Notes: generated from the sequence alone by a model not told the origin. Positions 42,947 through 50,482 are shown, counted from the stretch's first letter. The stretch: DNA of 64,000 nucleotides from Oscillospiraceae bacterium (GCA_009777235.1 WRMH01000004.1:62001-126000), one strand, 5' to 3'. Made by a program: numbers and translations.

Positions 42947-44053
42947 ATGATATCTTTTGATGAGTTTAAACTAAAAATAAACAATTTAAGGCCGGCGCTT
43001 GACGGTCTCGGACAGGCACTGAGGCTTGACGATGTCAGAGCCGAAGTCCTGCGGCTTGAAGAGGAGAGCGGACAAAGCGGGTTTTGGACCGACCTTGAAA
43101 ACTCCCAAAAAGTCTTGCAGCAGATAAAGCAGGCAAAGCGCAAGCTCGAGGCTTATGAGAAATTAAGCAGCGCGTGGAAAGACGTGCAAACGCTGTGTCA
43201 GATGGGCTCCGAAGAAAGCGACGAGAGCCTTATCCCGGAAATCGAAGCCGAGCTTGCCGCGTTTGAGAAAGCTCTCGAAAGTGCGCGGCTTTCTGTGCTG
43301 CTCGCGGGTGAGTATGATAACTCCCCGGCGATCATGTCGTTTCACGCCGGGGCGGGGGGCACGGAGGCGCAAGACTGGGTTCAAATGCTTTATCGTATGT
43401 ACACGCGTTGGGCGGAGCGGCACGGCATGAAATATAAGCTCTTAGACTGCCTTGACGGTGAAGAAGCGGGCATAAAGTCTGCGTCTATTCAGATTGACGG
43501 TGAAAACGCCTACGGGCTTTTGAAAAGCGAGAACGGCGTGCACCGCTTGGTGCGGATTTCGCCGTTTGATTCATCGGGGCGGCGTCATACATCGTTTGCC
43601 GCTATTGAAGTGGCGCCTCTCATATCGGACGATTTAGAGCTTGAGATACGAAGCGAGGACTTGAAAATAGACACGTTTCGTGCGTCGGGAGCGGGAGGCC
43701 AGCACGTCAACAAAACCGAAAGCGCGATCCGTATCACGCATTTGCCGACCGGCCTTGTCGTGGCTTGCCAGATGGAGCGCAGCCAGCATCAAAACCGCGA
43801 GGTCGCAATGCGTATGCTGCGTTCAAAACTTCTTGAGATCAAAGAACGCCAGCATCTTGATAAAATAAGCGACATAAAGGGCGAGCAGATGAAAATCGAG
43901 TGGGGCAGCCAAATCCGCTCATATGTTTTTATGCCGTATACTTTGGTGAAAGACAACCGCACGGGGCATGAGAACGGCAACATAAACGCTGTCATGGACG
44001 GCGAGATAGACGGCTTTTTGGAAAGCTACCTCGCCCACCGCTCCGCGATGTAA
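42947..44053 (+). CDS. prfB: Peptide chain release factor 2
   Basis: Recognises UGA and UAA and triggers peptide release. 368 aa with SPFDSSGRRHTSFA, the GGQ loop in ASGAGGQHVNKTESAIR, and the usual N-terminal helices. In many bacteria prfB contains an in-frame UGA near codon 25 (CUU-UGA) and needs a programmed +1 frameshift. Here the region reads AGG-CTT-GAC-GAT in one open frame, so that autoregulation is absent. The ribosome binding site before ATG 42947 is weak (AAGAAG). Confidence 0.96.
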   Translation: MISFDEFKLKINNLRPALDGLGQALRLDDVRAEVLRLEEESGQSGFWTDLENSQKVLQQIKQAKRKLEAYEKLSSAWKDVQTLCQMGSEESDESLIPEIEAELAAFEKALESARLSVLLAGEYDNSPAIMSFHAGAGGTEAQDWVQMLYRMYTRWAERHGMKYKLLDCLDGEEAGIKSASIQIDGENAYGLLKSENGVHRLVRISPFDSSGRRHTSFAAIEVAPLISDDLELEIRSEDLKIDTFRASGAGGQHVNKTESAIRITHLPTGLVVACQMERSQHQNREVAMRMLRSKLLEIKERQHLDKISDIKGEQMKIEWGSQIRSYVFMPYTLVKDNRTGHENGNINAVMDGEIDGFLESYLAHRSAM

Positions 44054-44114
44054 AAATTTCGTAAAAATTTTTAAAATATTTCTTGCAAATTGCAAAAAAA
44101 TGTGCTAAACTTGC

Positions 44115-44141
44115 TAAAGTATTTGAAATAAATACCGATAC
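44115..44141 (+). promoter_or_regulatory. SigD promoter of flagellin 1
   Basis: TAAA, 15 nt, ACCGATAC; the SigD consensus is TAAA-N15-GCCGATAA. Confidence 0.85.
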
Positions 44142-44397
44142 TTCATATAGAAGCGCGAAAAAGGCGCAAAATTTATTCAGACGCAAGGACGCGTTGAGGC
44201 GGAAGAGCAAGGTCGCTCGGTATCTGCATCTCGCGTTTCGGACGAAAAAGTCCGAGACCATTTTGCGTTCACCAAAAAGCCCAAAAGCAGCACAGATACC
44301 CGGGCAATACAAAAGTCATATAACTCCGATGGGATGCGCGCCCCTGACGAGATTTATGAGATAAAACATTCAAGTAAGCATCAACACTAAAAACCGA

Positions 44398-44413
44398 GGA
44401 GTAAGGACACTCC
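44398..44413 (+). promoter_or_regulatory. Predicted CsrA-binding hairpin, flagellin 1 leader
   Basis: GGAGT-AAGGAC-ACTCC: a five-pair stem showing AGGA in the loop, 26 nt before the start codon. The downstream Shine-Dalgarno AAAGGAA gives a second GGA, the two-site arrangement known for the Bacillus hag leader. Confidence 0.65.
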
Positions 44414-44439
44414 CGGGCAAATGAAAGGAAGCGAAAACA

Positions 44440-45228
44440 ATGCGTATTAACAACAACATCACAGCAATCAACAGCCACAGGCAATACGGAATCAACAACG
44501 GCAACATCGGCAAAAACGTCGAAAAGCTCAGCTCCGGTTTCCGCGTAAACCGTGCGGCGGACGACGCTGCCGGACTTGCGATATCCGAGAAAATGCGTAC
44601 CCAAATACGCGGACTCAATATGGCAAGCAAAAACTCACAAGACGGTATCTCGCTCGTACAGACAGCGGAAGGCGCGATGCAAGTAGCTCACGGCATTATG
44701 CAGCGTATGCGCGAGCTGGCTGTCCAGTCGGCAAACGGCACCAACGCGGAACTTGACCGCGGCGCGTTAGATTTGGAATACACCCAGCTCGACGCAGAGC
44801 TAACTCAAATCTCCACGACCGTTAAGTTCAACGACATGTCGATTTTCGGCGCAACGCGCAGCATTCAGTCGGGCGCGAACGAGGGAGATGTGACCACATT
44901 CACTATCGGCACTTTGGAAAAAGTCGGCGGAGACATTAAAAGTCAAGGTGCAGCATCATCCGCAATAACGGCCGTCGGAAAAGCAATCAACTCCCTGTCT
45001 ACGACAAGAGCAAATCTCGGAGCCATTCAGAACCGTCTTGAGTTTAAGATCCAGAATCTTGACAACTCAGCCGAAAACCTCCAGGCCGCCGAAAGCCGTA
45101 TCCGTGACGCAGACATGGCAAAGATGATGACGGAATTTACGAAAAACAACATCCTCTTCCAGGCGTCTACGGCAATGTTAGCGCAGGCGAATGCCCTGCC
45201 GCAAGGAGTGTTACAGCTCCTGGGGTAG
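44440..45228 (+). CDS. fliC: Flagellin 1
   Basis: Structural protein of the flagellar filament, exported by the flagellar type III system. At 262 aa it is a minimal flagellin: the conserved D0/D1 N-terminus (MRINNNITAINSHRQYGINN, ENVEKLSSGFRVNRAADDAA-type helix), a very short middle, and the conserved C-terminus (NRLEFKIQNLDNSAENLQAA to LAQANALPQGVLQLLG). AAAGGAAG precedes ATG 44440. It is a close paralogue of the flagellins at 46473 and 49610. Control by SigD and, by prediction, CsrA. A terminator follows at 45346. Confidence 0.97.
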   Translation: MRINNNITAINSHRQYGINNGNIGKNVEKLSSGFRVNRAADDAAGLAISEKMRTQIRGLNMASKNSQDGISLVQTAEGAMQVAHGIMQRMRELAVQSANGTNAELDRGALDLEYTQLDAELTQISTTVKFNDMSIFGATRSIQSGANEGDVTTFTIGTLEKVGGDIKSQGAASSAITAVGKAINSLSTTRANLGAIQNRLEFKIQNLDNSAENLQAAESRIRDADMAKMMTEFTKNNILFQASTAMLAQANALPQGVLQLLG

Positions 45229-45345
45229 ATACGGCCGCTGATGCGGCTGAGCCGGCTGGCGCCGGCTGGGTCGGCTAAAGCCGGAGCAACCGTAGGAACG
45301 ACGCCGCATTGGCGGCGAGATCCGGATAGAACCACAGCGCGCAGA

Positions 45346-45385
45346 CTACAGCCCAGATCGTACGATCCGGGCTGTAGTTATTTTG
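45346..45385 (+). terminator. Terminator of flagellin 1
   Basis: CTACAGCCC-GATC pairs with GATC-GGGCTGTAG around GTAC with one mismatched pair, followed by TTATTTT. Confidence 0.9.
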
Positions 45386-45401
45386 ATTTGCAAAATTTAT
45401 G

Positions 45402-45508
45402 AAGCGGTCATAGAAATCATTCCGAGAGCGGAGCATGGATGCGGAGCGTCCGATCGTTTGCGCATGGATGACGCAACTGATCGGGGAGGAATGATTTTAT
45501 GGCCGCTT
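45402..45508 (+). repeat. Structured inverted-repeat element, copy C
   Basis: Same family and orientation as 8294-8399. Outer stem AAGCGGTCATAG/TTTATGGCCGCTT with T:G pairs; inner stem CCGATC/GATCGG. It lies between convergent flagellin 1 and hicB ends. Confidence 0.85.
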
Positions 45509-45543
45509 ATAACAGATAAGCAAGCCGAAACCTACTAATGGAC

Positions 45544-45945
45544 TTATTTTGCAATGCTCAAATATTCTTTTAATCCCTGTTGCAGAATTTGAGAAAAGTT
45601 TACGCCGGAATGCTCTGCCTGTGCGTTTAGCCACTGTGGGATTGATAAGGTTTTTTTAACAAACTTGTTATTTAGCCTATCTCTAATAGGCGGCATAAAC
45701 ACCTCGACAAGCAACAGGATTTCACCGGACGAATATTTTAATTCATTTATTGATGTCGGGGCAGGTATAACATCGCCGTCTTGTTCCATGCTCCAAAGAT
45801 GTAAGCCCATTGCCTCTCTTGCGTTTTTTGCGGCTTCCTCCGATGTGTCGGCACAAGGGAGGCAGCCGGGCAAATCGGGAAATTCGATAGAAATCCCTTT
45901 ATCGGTATAAATTAAAATAGCAGGGTAAACATAAGTGTCTCTCAT
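45544..45945 (-). CDS. hicB: HicB-type antitoxin
   Basis: Neutralises HicA and usually represses the operon. 133 aa from ATG 45945, which follows GGAGG; the open frame extends further up but would overlap hicA. The N-terminal partial RNase H-like fold shows the HicB pattern (YPAILIYTDKGISIEFPDLP, CADTSEEAAKNAREAM). The C-terminal part (SIPQWLNAQAEHSGVNFSQILQQGLKEYL) is a ribbon-helix-helix-type DNA-binding tail. It lies 40 nt after hicA. Confidence 0.93.
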   Translation of the reverse strand: MRDTYVYPAILIYTDKGISIEFPDLPGCLPCADTSEEAAKNAREAMGLHLWSMEQDGDVIPAPTSINELKYSSGEILLLVEVFMPPIRDRLNNKFVKKTLSIPQWLNAQAEHSGVNFSQILQQGLKEYLSIAK

Positions 45946-45985
45946 ACTGATAAACCTCCAAAATTTAACATAGGGCAAATAAGCG

Positions 45986-46183
45986 TTATGGAAAATTGAT
46001 GCCTGATTGCCGCTCAATGTTTCTTAATGTCGGGAGCGGTATATCTTTCTTGGGGTGGGTTACAGTGACTTTTCCTTTTTTGACCGGATGCTTGAAATGG
46101 TGATGATCTCCGACACAACCGTATCTATACCAACCGTCCGCGATAAGCATTTGAATAACTTCCCTTGAAGAGTAGCTTTTCAT
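45986..46183 (-). CDS. hicA: HicA-type mRNA interferase toxin
   Basis: Small double-stranded-RNA-binding-fold toxin that cleaves mRNA. 65 aa from ATG 46183, preceded by GGAGG. Conserved features: KSYSSREVIQMLIADGWYR, the catalytic His in GDHHHFKHP, and VTVTHPKKDIPLPTLRNI. It precedes hicB in the common order and shares the palindromic promoter at 46209. Confidence 0.93.
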   Translation of the reverse strand: MKSYSSREVIQMLIADGWYRYGCVGDHHHFKHPVKKGKVTVTHPKKDIPLPTLRNIERQSGINFP

Positions 46184-46208
46184 TTGATAGCCTCCCATTT
46201 GCAATTAC

Positions 46209-46237
46209 AGGATAACACGTAATATATTACGTGTCAA
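46209..46237 (-). promoter_or_regulatory. hicAB promoter with a perfect palindromic operator in the spacer
   Basis: On the complement: TTGACA (46237-46232), a 17-nt spacer and TATCCT (46214-46209). The 20-bp perfect palindrome ACACGTAATATATTACGTGT (46215-46234) fills the spacer and touches the -35 box, the right place for repression by HicB. Confidence 0.82.
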
Positions 46238-46266
46238 TATTTATAAAAAAAATATAAAAAAAACGC

Positions 46267-46293
46267 TAAAGTATTTTTGCCATGAACCGATAT
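46267..46293 (+). promoter_or_regulatory. SigD promoter of flagellin 2
   Basis: TAAA, 15 nt, ACCGATAT; the first bases of the spacer (GTATTT) also match the flagellin 1 promoter. Confidence 0.85.
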
Positions 46294-46430
46294 ATATAAC
46301 AGAAGCGCAAAAACAAACACAAAGACACATCACAAAGAAAGGCAAAACAAACCTCGTCATAACACCCCGAATGGGATGCGCGCCCCGGACAGGGTATATG
46401 AAATAAAAAAACAAAAAACACAAACACCGA

Positions 46431-46446
46431 GGAGTAAGGACACTCC
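46431..46446 (+). promoter_or_regulatory. Predicted CsrA-binding hairpin, flagellin 2 leader
   Basis: GGAGT-AAGGAC-ACTCC, identical to the hairpin before flagellin 1, 26 nt before the start codon. Confidence 0.65.
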
Positions 46447-46472
46447 CGGACAAAAAGAAAGGATTTAAGAAA

Positions 46473-47264
46473 ATGCGTATCAACAATAACATCACAGCTA
46501 TCAACAGCCACAGACAGTATGGAATCAACAACGGACAAATCGGCAAAAACGTAGAAAAACTCAGCTCAGGCTTCCGCGTAAACCGCGCGGCGGACGATGC
46601 CGCAGGACTTGCAATCTCCGAGAAAATGAGAACCCAAGTTCGCGGACTCAACATGGCAAGCAAAAACTCGCAAGACGGTATCTCCTTAGTACAAACGGCC
46701 GAAGGCGCAATGCAAGTAGCTCACGGTATCATGCAGCGTATGCGCGAGCTGGCTGTCCAGTCAGCAAACGGCACCAACGCGGAACTTGACCGCAACGCTC
46801 TGAATCTGGAATTTTCCCAGCTCAACACCGAGCTCTCCCAAATCTCCACGACAGTTAAGTTCAACGACATGACGATATTCAATCAGCCTTTCAACATTCA
46901 GTCGGGCGCGAACGAGGGAGATGTGACCACATTTACTATCGGCGATTTGGGAAGCATAGCGGACGTCAAGATTGACGAGCAAGGTGCTGCATCATCTGCC
47001 ATAACGGCTGTCGGAAACGCAATCAACACTCTCTCAACGACAAGAGCAAATCTCGGAGCTATCCAAAACCGCCTTGAGTTCAAAATCCAGAACCTGGACA
47101 ACTCAGCCGAAAACCTCCAGGCCGCTGAAAGCCGCATCCGCGACGCAGACATGGCAAAGATGATGACTGAGTTTACGAAAAACAGCATACTGTTCCAGGC
47201 ATCAACATCAATGTTGGCCCAAGCCAACGCCATACCGCAAAGTGTATTGCAGCTCTTGGGTTAA
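46473..47264 (+). CDS. fliC: Flagellin 2
   Basis: A 263-aa minimal flagellin, nearly identical to flagellin 1 in its D0/D1 ends and differing mainly around residues 105-180 (FNQPFNIQSGANEGD and IGDLGSIADVKIDEQ). The C-terminus differs slightly (ILFQASTSMLAQANAIPQSV). AAAGGATT precedes ATG 46473. The leader shares a 14-nt block (46373-46386) and the CsrA-type hairpin with flagellin 1, so the pair arose by duplication that included the regulatory region. A terminator follows. Confidence 0.97.
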   Translation: MRINNNITAINSHRQYGINNGQIGKNVEKLSSGFRVNRAADDAAGLAISEKMRTQVRGLNMASKNSQDGISLVQTAEGAMQVAHGIMQRMRELAVQSANGTNAELDRNALNLEFSQLNTELSQISTTVKFNDMTIFNQPFNIQSGANEGDVTTFTIGDLGSIADVKIDEQGAASSAITAVGNAINTLSTTRANLGAIQNRLEFKIQNLDNSAENLQAAESRIRDADMAKMMTEFTKNSILFQASTSMLAQANAIPQSVLQLLG

Positions 47265-47325
47265 TGATAGCCAGACGCAAACATCAAAAGCGGCATAAAC
47301 TAAAAGAAAAACGCAAGTGCGCAAC

Positions 47326-47355
47326 AATAACCCGGACGGCAACGCCCGGGTTATT
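47326..47355 (+). terminator. Terminator of flagellin 2
   Basis: AATAACCCGG pairs with CCGGGTTATT, then GATTTG; a strong stem with only a moderate T run. Confidence 0.75.
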
Positions 47356-47390
47356 GATTTGTGAGCCTGTGTATTGTGATGTGGGGCTAC

Positions 47391-47411
47391 GGCGGCGGTG
47401 CGTTCGTCGCC
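47391..47411 (+). repeat. GTGCGTT-loop hairpin, copy 3
   Basis: GGCGGCG-GTGCGTT-CGTCGCC, with one G:T pair; between flagellin 2 and the convergent fliB end. Confidence 0.6.
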
Positions 47412-47428
47412 GTCCTGTTGCGGGTGCG

Positions 47429-48631
47429 TTAACCCATCGAAAGATAGCCTTTCATATCGTGGTCATAGCCTCGCGAAAAACAAACGATACATTCAATGAC
47501 GCTTTTCTTGCTAAACTTTGACCGGTGCCGGCACAAGCCGACAAGAAGAAATTCGATAAGGTCATGCTTTGCCATGAGCCCGGCAAAGCTGTTTACCACG
47601 CTGCCCTCATGTTTATAATTGAACGGAAACCCGTCGGATAAGATATTGTGGGTGATATAGTTTTCAAATATGTATTCCCTGTCGGAAAAATACAGATTGT
47701 AGTATTTTATATAATCATCGGCAAAGCCATCGGAGGGCGGCAGGTCAAAATCATTGATTTTAAAACCCTGCAAGCACTCTTTTAAATATCGGTCAAAGTG
47801 TTTATCGCCTTTTTGCCCCATTTCTTTTAAAATACTCAAGGTTACGTCCGTGTCTTTTGCAAAACCGTCAGGCATTTGCCGGGATAAGTCGTCAAAATAT
47901 CCCGTATCAATACGCCGGACATAGTCGTCGGCAAGCCGCGCCGCGCCGCCAATTTGACCGGATTGCAGGAGCTGGTCTATTTCCTGTATAAACAGGCAAA
48001 GTATGAGCATCCTGATTTTTATTTTGTATTGCCTGTTTTGGATTATGGCTATGGAGGCGGTTCTAAGTTTCCAGAAAAGCGAAAAACCGTCCGGCGACGA
48101 CACGGGCGCGGGAATGTATTTTTCGGGCTCTAATCTGGCACTGTATTCCATCGGGCCGTCAGTTTCGATTATTACTTCTTCAAACTTCATAATATTTTTA
48201 TTAAACAGAGCCTTGTTTACCACAACCTCGCACGAAAGCTCGAAAAATCTTTCGGTATCTCCCGCGATAAGATAGGCTTTTCGGGGGTATGTTCTGCATG
48301 TTTTGCTCAGAAAGTCATGGCCGTATTTGAGCTGCAGGCTGCAAAGTTTGCTTTCATTTAGCATCCTGCAGTCTCCTGATTTGTCTTTTAGTATCACGGC
48401 TTTGAAAGGATCGTCAGATATGACCTTGATAGCTTCCAAGATTTTATCCCGGTCGCCGCCGCTGTGAGACACATATTTATCGTATGTTGCCTTATCAATC
48501 AGTATATGCCAGTTTTGGCTGCAGCAGCTGAGGGAGCACTCGCTGCCCGAACATTCAAAATATTTGTAGTATTCCGGCTGATACACTTTTATCTTATTTA
48601 TTTTATTTATCTTATTCATACTCGCTCTCAT
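47429..48631 (-). CDS. fliB: Flagellin lysine-N-methylase (FliB family)
   Basis: FliB methylates surface lysines of flagellin. 400 aa with the family's N-terminal YQPEYYKYFECSGSECSLSCC and W-I-IDK-TYDKY, and a second Cys motif (CRMLNESKLCSLQLKYG, TCRTYPRK) that would bind an Fe-S cluster. Its position between flagellins 2 and 3 supports flagellin as substrate. The start ATG 48631 overlaps the HEPN gene stop (ATGA), so translation is likely coupled to the MNT-HEPN pair; ATG 48619 is an alternative. The sequence is AT-richer than the flagellins. Confidence 0.88.
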   Translation of the reverse strand: MRASMNKINKINKIKVYQPEYYKYFECSGSECSLSCCSQNWHILIDKATYDKYVSHSGGDRDKILEAIKVISDDPFKAVILKDKSGDCRMLNESKLCSLQLKYGHDFLSKTCRTYPRKAYLIAGDTERFFELSCEVVVNKALFNKNIMKFEEVIIETDGPMEYSARLEPEKYIPAPVSSPDGFSLFWKLRTASIAIIQNRQYKIKIRMLILCLFIQEIDQLLQSGQIGGAARLADDYVRRIDTGYFDDLSRQMPDGFAKDTDVTLSILKEMGQKGDKHFDRYLKECLQGFKINDFDLPPSDGFADDYIKYYNLYFSDREYIFENYITHNILSDGFPFNYKHEGSVVNSFAGLMAKHDLIEFLLVGLCRHRSKFSKKSVIECIVCFSRGYDHDMKGYLSMG

Positions 48632-49026
48632 TTCAAGGTTTTGATATAGGCTTCCACCGCCGCAAGGAAGGTTTTTGCGTTTTCGATCTGCTGAGCGGTT
48701 TCTTCTTTTGATATAACGAAAAAATCCTCATAATCGCTTTTGCCTCGATTATGGAAGGAACTTTGAATTATGTCAGACAGCTCCGTTTTAAAGAGTCCGG
48801 TTTTTATATACCGTTGCCGGAATGTGGAAATCACGCCGGAATGTTTGTTAGAGTCGAATTGTTCCAACGCCAATACAGCGCGCATTGCATGAAAAATACA
48901 GTAATACGAACGATTGGCGGCTGATTTAAAAACGCCGGAATCGCTCTCGCGTATCGCTGATTCAAGGCATTCACGCGCTTGCTCGACACGGTATCGTATG
49001 AGCGCCGCAATGTTTTCGTTAAGCAC
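48628..49026 (-). CDS. HEPN domain protein of an MNT-HEPN pair
   Basis: 132 aa, all-helical: EQARECLESAIRESDSGVFKSAANRSYYCIFHAMRAVL, then KTELSDIIQSSFHNRGKSDYEDF and a helical tail. In MNT-HEPN modules the HEPN protein is the toxin, an RNase in some families, and MNT is the antitoxin. The classical R-X4-6-H catalytic motif is not evident here. This branch has an R-x-x-D-Y type motif (NRGKSDYEDF) instead, so RNase activity is uncertain. The gene overlaps the MNT gene by 8 nt and fliB by 4 nt. Confidence 0.85.
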   Translation of the reverse strand: MLNENIAALIRYRVEQARECLESAIRESDSGVFKSAANRSYYCIFHAMRAVLALEQFDSNKHSGVISTFRQRYIKTGLFKTELSDIIQSSFHNRGKSDYEDFFVISKEETAQQIENAKTFLAAVEAYIKTLK

Positions 49027-49360
49027 TCAATACAACCCCTTCCTGTTGCAAGTTCATATAGAAAGGTAAATCGTTGACATACTTGTTGAAAGTTACAATG
49101 TCTGTTATATCAACAGATATTACAATATCATGCTCCAGCCCCAACCTGCTGACAAAAGTGTTGAGCTTGCCGTACTCATGCCCGCAGCTTTCCCGCGCAA
49201 TATCAGCCAATATCATGATATCAATGTCGGATTCATTATTATAATCCTCACGGGCATAGGAACCGTAAAGGATAACCTTATGCAGCTTTTCACCAAAGCA
49301 ATCTCTGGCTGTTTTGGCGACCTTGCTTGTTATTTCATTTAAGGTTGACTGACTGCACAT
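49019..49360 (-). CDS. MNT-type minimal nucleotidyltransferase
   Basis: 113 aa from ATG 49360, following GAGGAG; the frame continues upstream, but promoter and ribosome binding site both support this start. The nucleotidyltransferase signature VILYGSYAREDYNNESDIDIMILAD has GS and the D-x-D metal pair, and a third acidic residue lies in LEHDIVISVDI. Known MNT antitoxins inactivate their HEPN partner by AMPylation. The operon order is MNT, HEPN, fliB. Confidence 0.9.
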   Translation of the reverse strand: MCSQSTLNEITSKVAKTARDCFGEKLHKVILYGSYAREDYNNESDIDIMILADIARESCGHEYGKLNTFVSRLGLEHDIVISVDITDIVTFNKYVNDLPFYMNLQQEGVVLSA

Positions 49361-49384
49361 AATGACTCCTCGTTTCTGCAATAT

Positions 49385-49413
49385 ATTATACCCGCTTATG
49401 GCTTCTTTGACAA
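49385..49413 (-). promoter_or_regulatory. Promoter of the MNT-HEPN-fliB unit
   Basis: On the complement: TTGTCA (49413-49408), a 17-nt spacer and TATAAT (49390-49385), 24 nt before the MNT start codon. Confidence 0.82.
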
Positions 49414-49461
49414 GATGCAAGCAGCAAAAAGGCTCTTTTGAAAAAAATTTTAAGTAAACTA

Positions 49462-49488
49462 TAAAGTTCTCCGCCAAAGTTGCGATAA
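49462..49488 (+). promoter_or_regulatory. SigD promoter of flagellin 3
   Basis: TAAA, 15 nt, TGCGATAA. It is divergent from the MNT promoter, with about 50 bp between the -35 boxes. Confidence 0.75.
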
Positions 49489-49552
49489 TCTTAGATGAAA
49501 GCAAAAATGAATATGCAAGGATGCACACTAAATTACCAAGGAGATCGGTCAA

Positions 49553-49571
49553 GGAGTAAAGGAATAACTCC
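49553..49571 (+). promoter_or_regulatory. Predicted CsrA-binding hairpin, flagellin 3 leader
   Basis: GGAGT-AAAGGAATA-ACTCC: same stem as before flagellins 1 and 2, longer loop that keeps AGGA. Confidence 0.6.
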
Positions 49572-49609
49572 GGCCGGGTCAAAGAAAAGAAAGGAAGCGT
49601 GCATTTATT

Positions 49610-50401
49610 ATGCGTATTCAAAACAACATTACGGCTCAAAACAGCCACAGACAGTACAACATCAACAACGGTAACATCGGAAAGAACGTAGAAAAACTCA
49701 GCTCCGGTTATCGCGTAAACCGTGCGGCGGACGACGCGGCAGGACTTGCGATATCCGAGAAAATGCGTACACAGATTCGCGGTCTCAACATGGCGTCACG
49801 CAACTCGCAAGACGGCATTTCGCTCGTACAAACAGCGGAGGGCGCGCTCCAGTCGGCGCACGGTATGCTTCAGCGTATGCGTGAGCTGGCAGTTCAAGCG
49901 GCAAACGGAACAAATGACGACGCGATTGACCGCAATGCCCTGAACTTGGAATTTTCACAGCTTAAAGACGAGCTCGGACAAATCACGGACAGAGTCAAAT
50001 TTAACGATATGACAATATTTGGCCGCCCGTTTTCACTGCAAACGGGCGCGAACGAAGGCGACGTCACGGAATTTGAAATCTTGGCTCTCGGCGAATTTAC
50101 AGCGGATATAGCGTCACAGCCTGCAGCATCGGCGGCAATCACCACAGTCGGCAACTTCATAAACAGCCTCTCGATCAACCGCGCAACGCTCGGAGCCGTC
50201 CAAAACCGCCTCGAGTTTAAGATTCAAAACCTCGACAACTCGGCAGAAAACCTTGCCGCAGCCGAAAGCCGCATCCGCGACGCTGATATGGCAAAGATGA
50301 TGACAGAGTTTACTAAGAACAATATATTATTCCAGGCGTCTACGGCAATGCTCGCGCAAGCAAACGCGCTGCCTCAAGGAGTCCTCCAACTCTTAGGATA
50401 A
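49610..50401 (+). CDS. fliC: Flagellin 3
   Basis: A 263-aa minimal flagellin. The ends keep the D0/D1 pattern (MRIQNNITAQNSHRQYNINN; LAQANALPQGVLQLLG). It is the most divergent of the three in the centre (DDAIDRNALNLEFSQLKDEL, FGRPFSLQTGANEGD). AAAGGAAG precedes ATG 49610. The leader is shorter (about 115 nt) and lacks the GGGATGCGCGCCCC block, but keeps the CsrA-type hairpin. Different expression timing or filament position from flagellins 1 and 2 is possible. Confidence 0.97.
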   Translation: MRIQNNITAQNSHRQYNINNGNIGKNVEKLSSGYRVNRAADDAAGLAISEKMRTQIRGLNMASRNSQDGISLVQTAEGALQSAHGMLQRMRELAVQAANGTNDDAIDRNALNLEFSQLKDELGQITDRVKFNDMTIFGRPFSLQTGANEGDVTEFEILALGEFTADIASQPAASAAITTVGNFINSLSINRATLGAVQNRLEFKIQNLDNSAENLAAAESRIRDADMAKMMTEFTKNNILFQASTAMLAQANALPQGVLQLLG

Positions 50402-50423
50402 TCACGATAACCCTCTTTAGTAA

Positions 50424-50475
50424 GGGAACCGCACGTTTCGGGCTTGGCGGCACCGACCGGCGGTTCTCTTATTGT
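50424..50475 (+). terminator. Probable terminator of flagellin 3
   Basis: GAACCGC pairs with GCGGTTC across a 27-nt loop that can fold further, then TCTTATTGTTG. Confidence 0.55.
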
Positions 50476-50482
50476 TGGTATA

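Larger units (their letters stand above)
44054..44439 (+). promoter_or_regulatory. Promoter and long structured leader of flagellin 1
   Basis: This 386-bp gap holds no gene. A SigD-type promoter TAAA-N15-ACCGATAC is at 44115-44141. The leader of nearly 300 nt contains a strong hairpin CGGAC/GTCCG near 44236-44253, a block GGGATGCGCGCCCC (44331-44344) that recurs before flagellin 2, and a CsrA-type hairpin at 44398-44413. Confidence 0.8.
45229..45543. other. Intergenic stretch with GC-rich repeats, terminator and repeat copy C
   Basis: No gene seen. Nucleotides 45252-45290 carry several overlapping GCCGGCT motifs that can pair with each other. The terminator at 45346 and the structured element at 45402 follow, before the convergent hicB end. 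Confidence 0.7.

Noticed and set aside
44236-44253. Hairpin in the flagellin 1 leader as a terminator or riboswitch
   Set aside because: The stem is short and followed by AGACCATTTT; no known riboswitch core can be made out. It is noted only as part of the leader.
49361-49648. 96-residue N-terminal extension of the MNT protein
   Set aside because: It would cross the MNT promoter and the flagellin 3 promoter and start inside the flagellin 3 gene.
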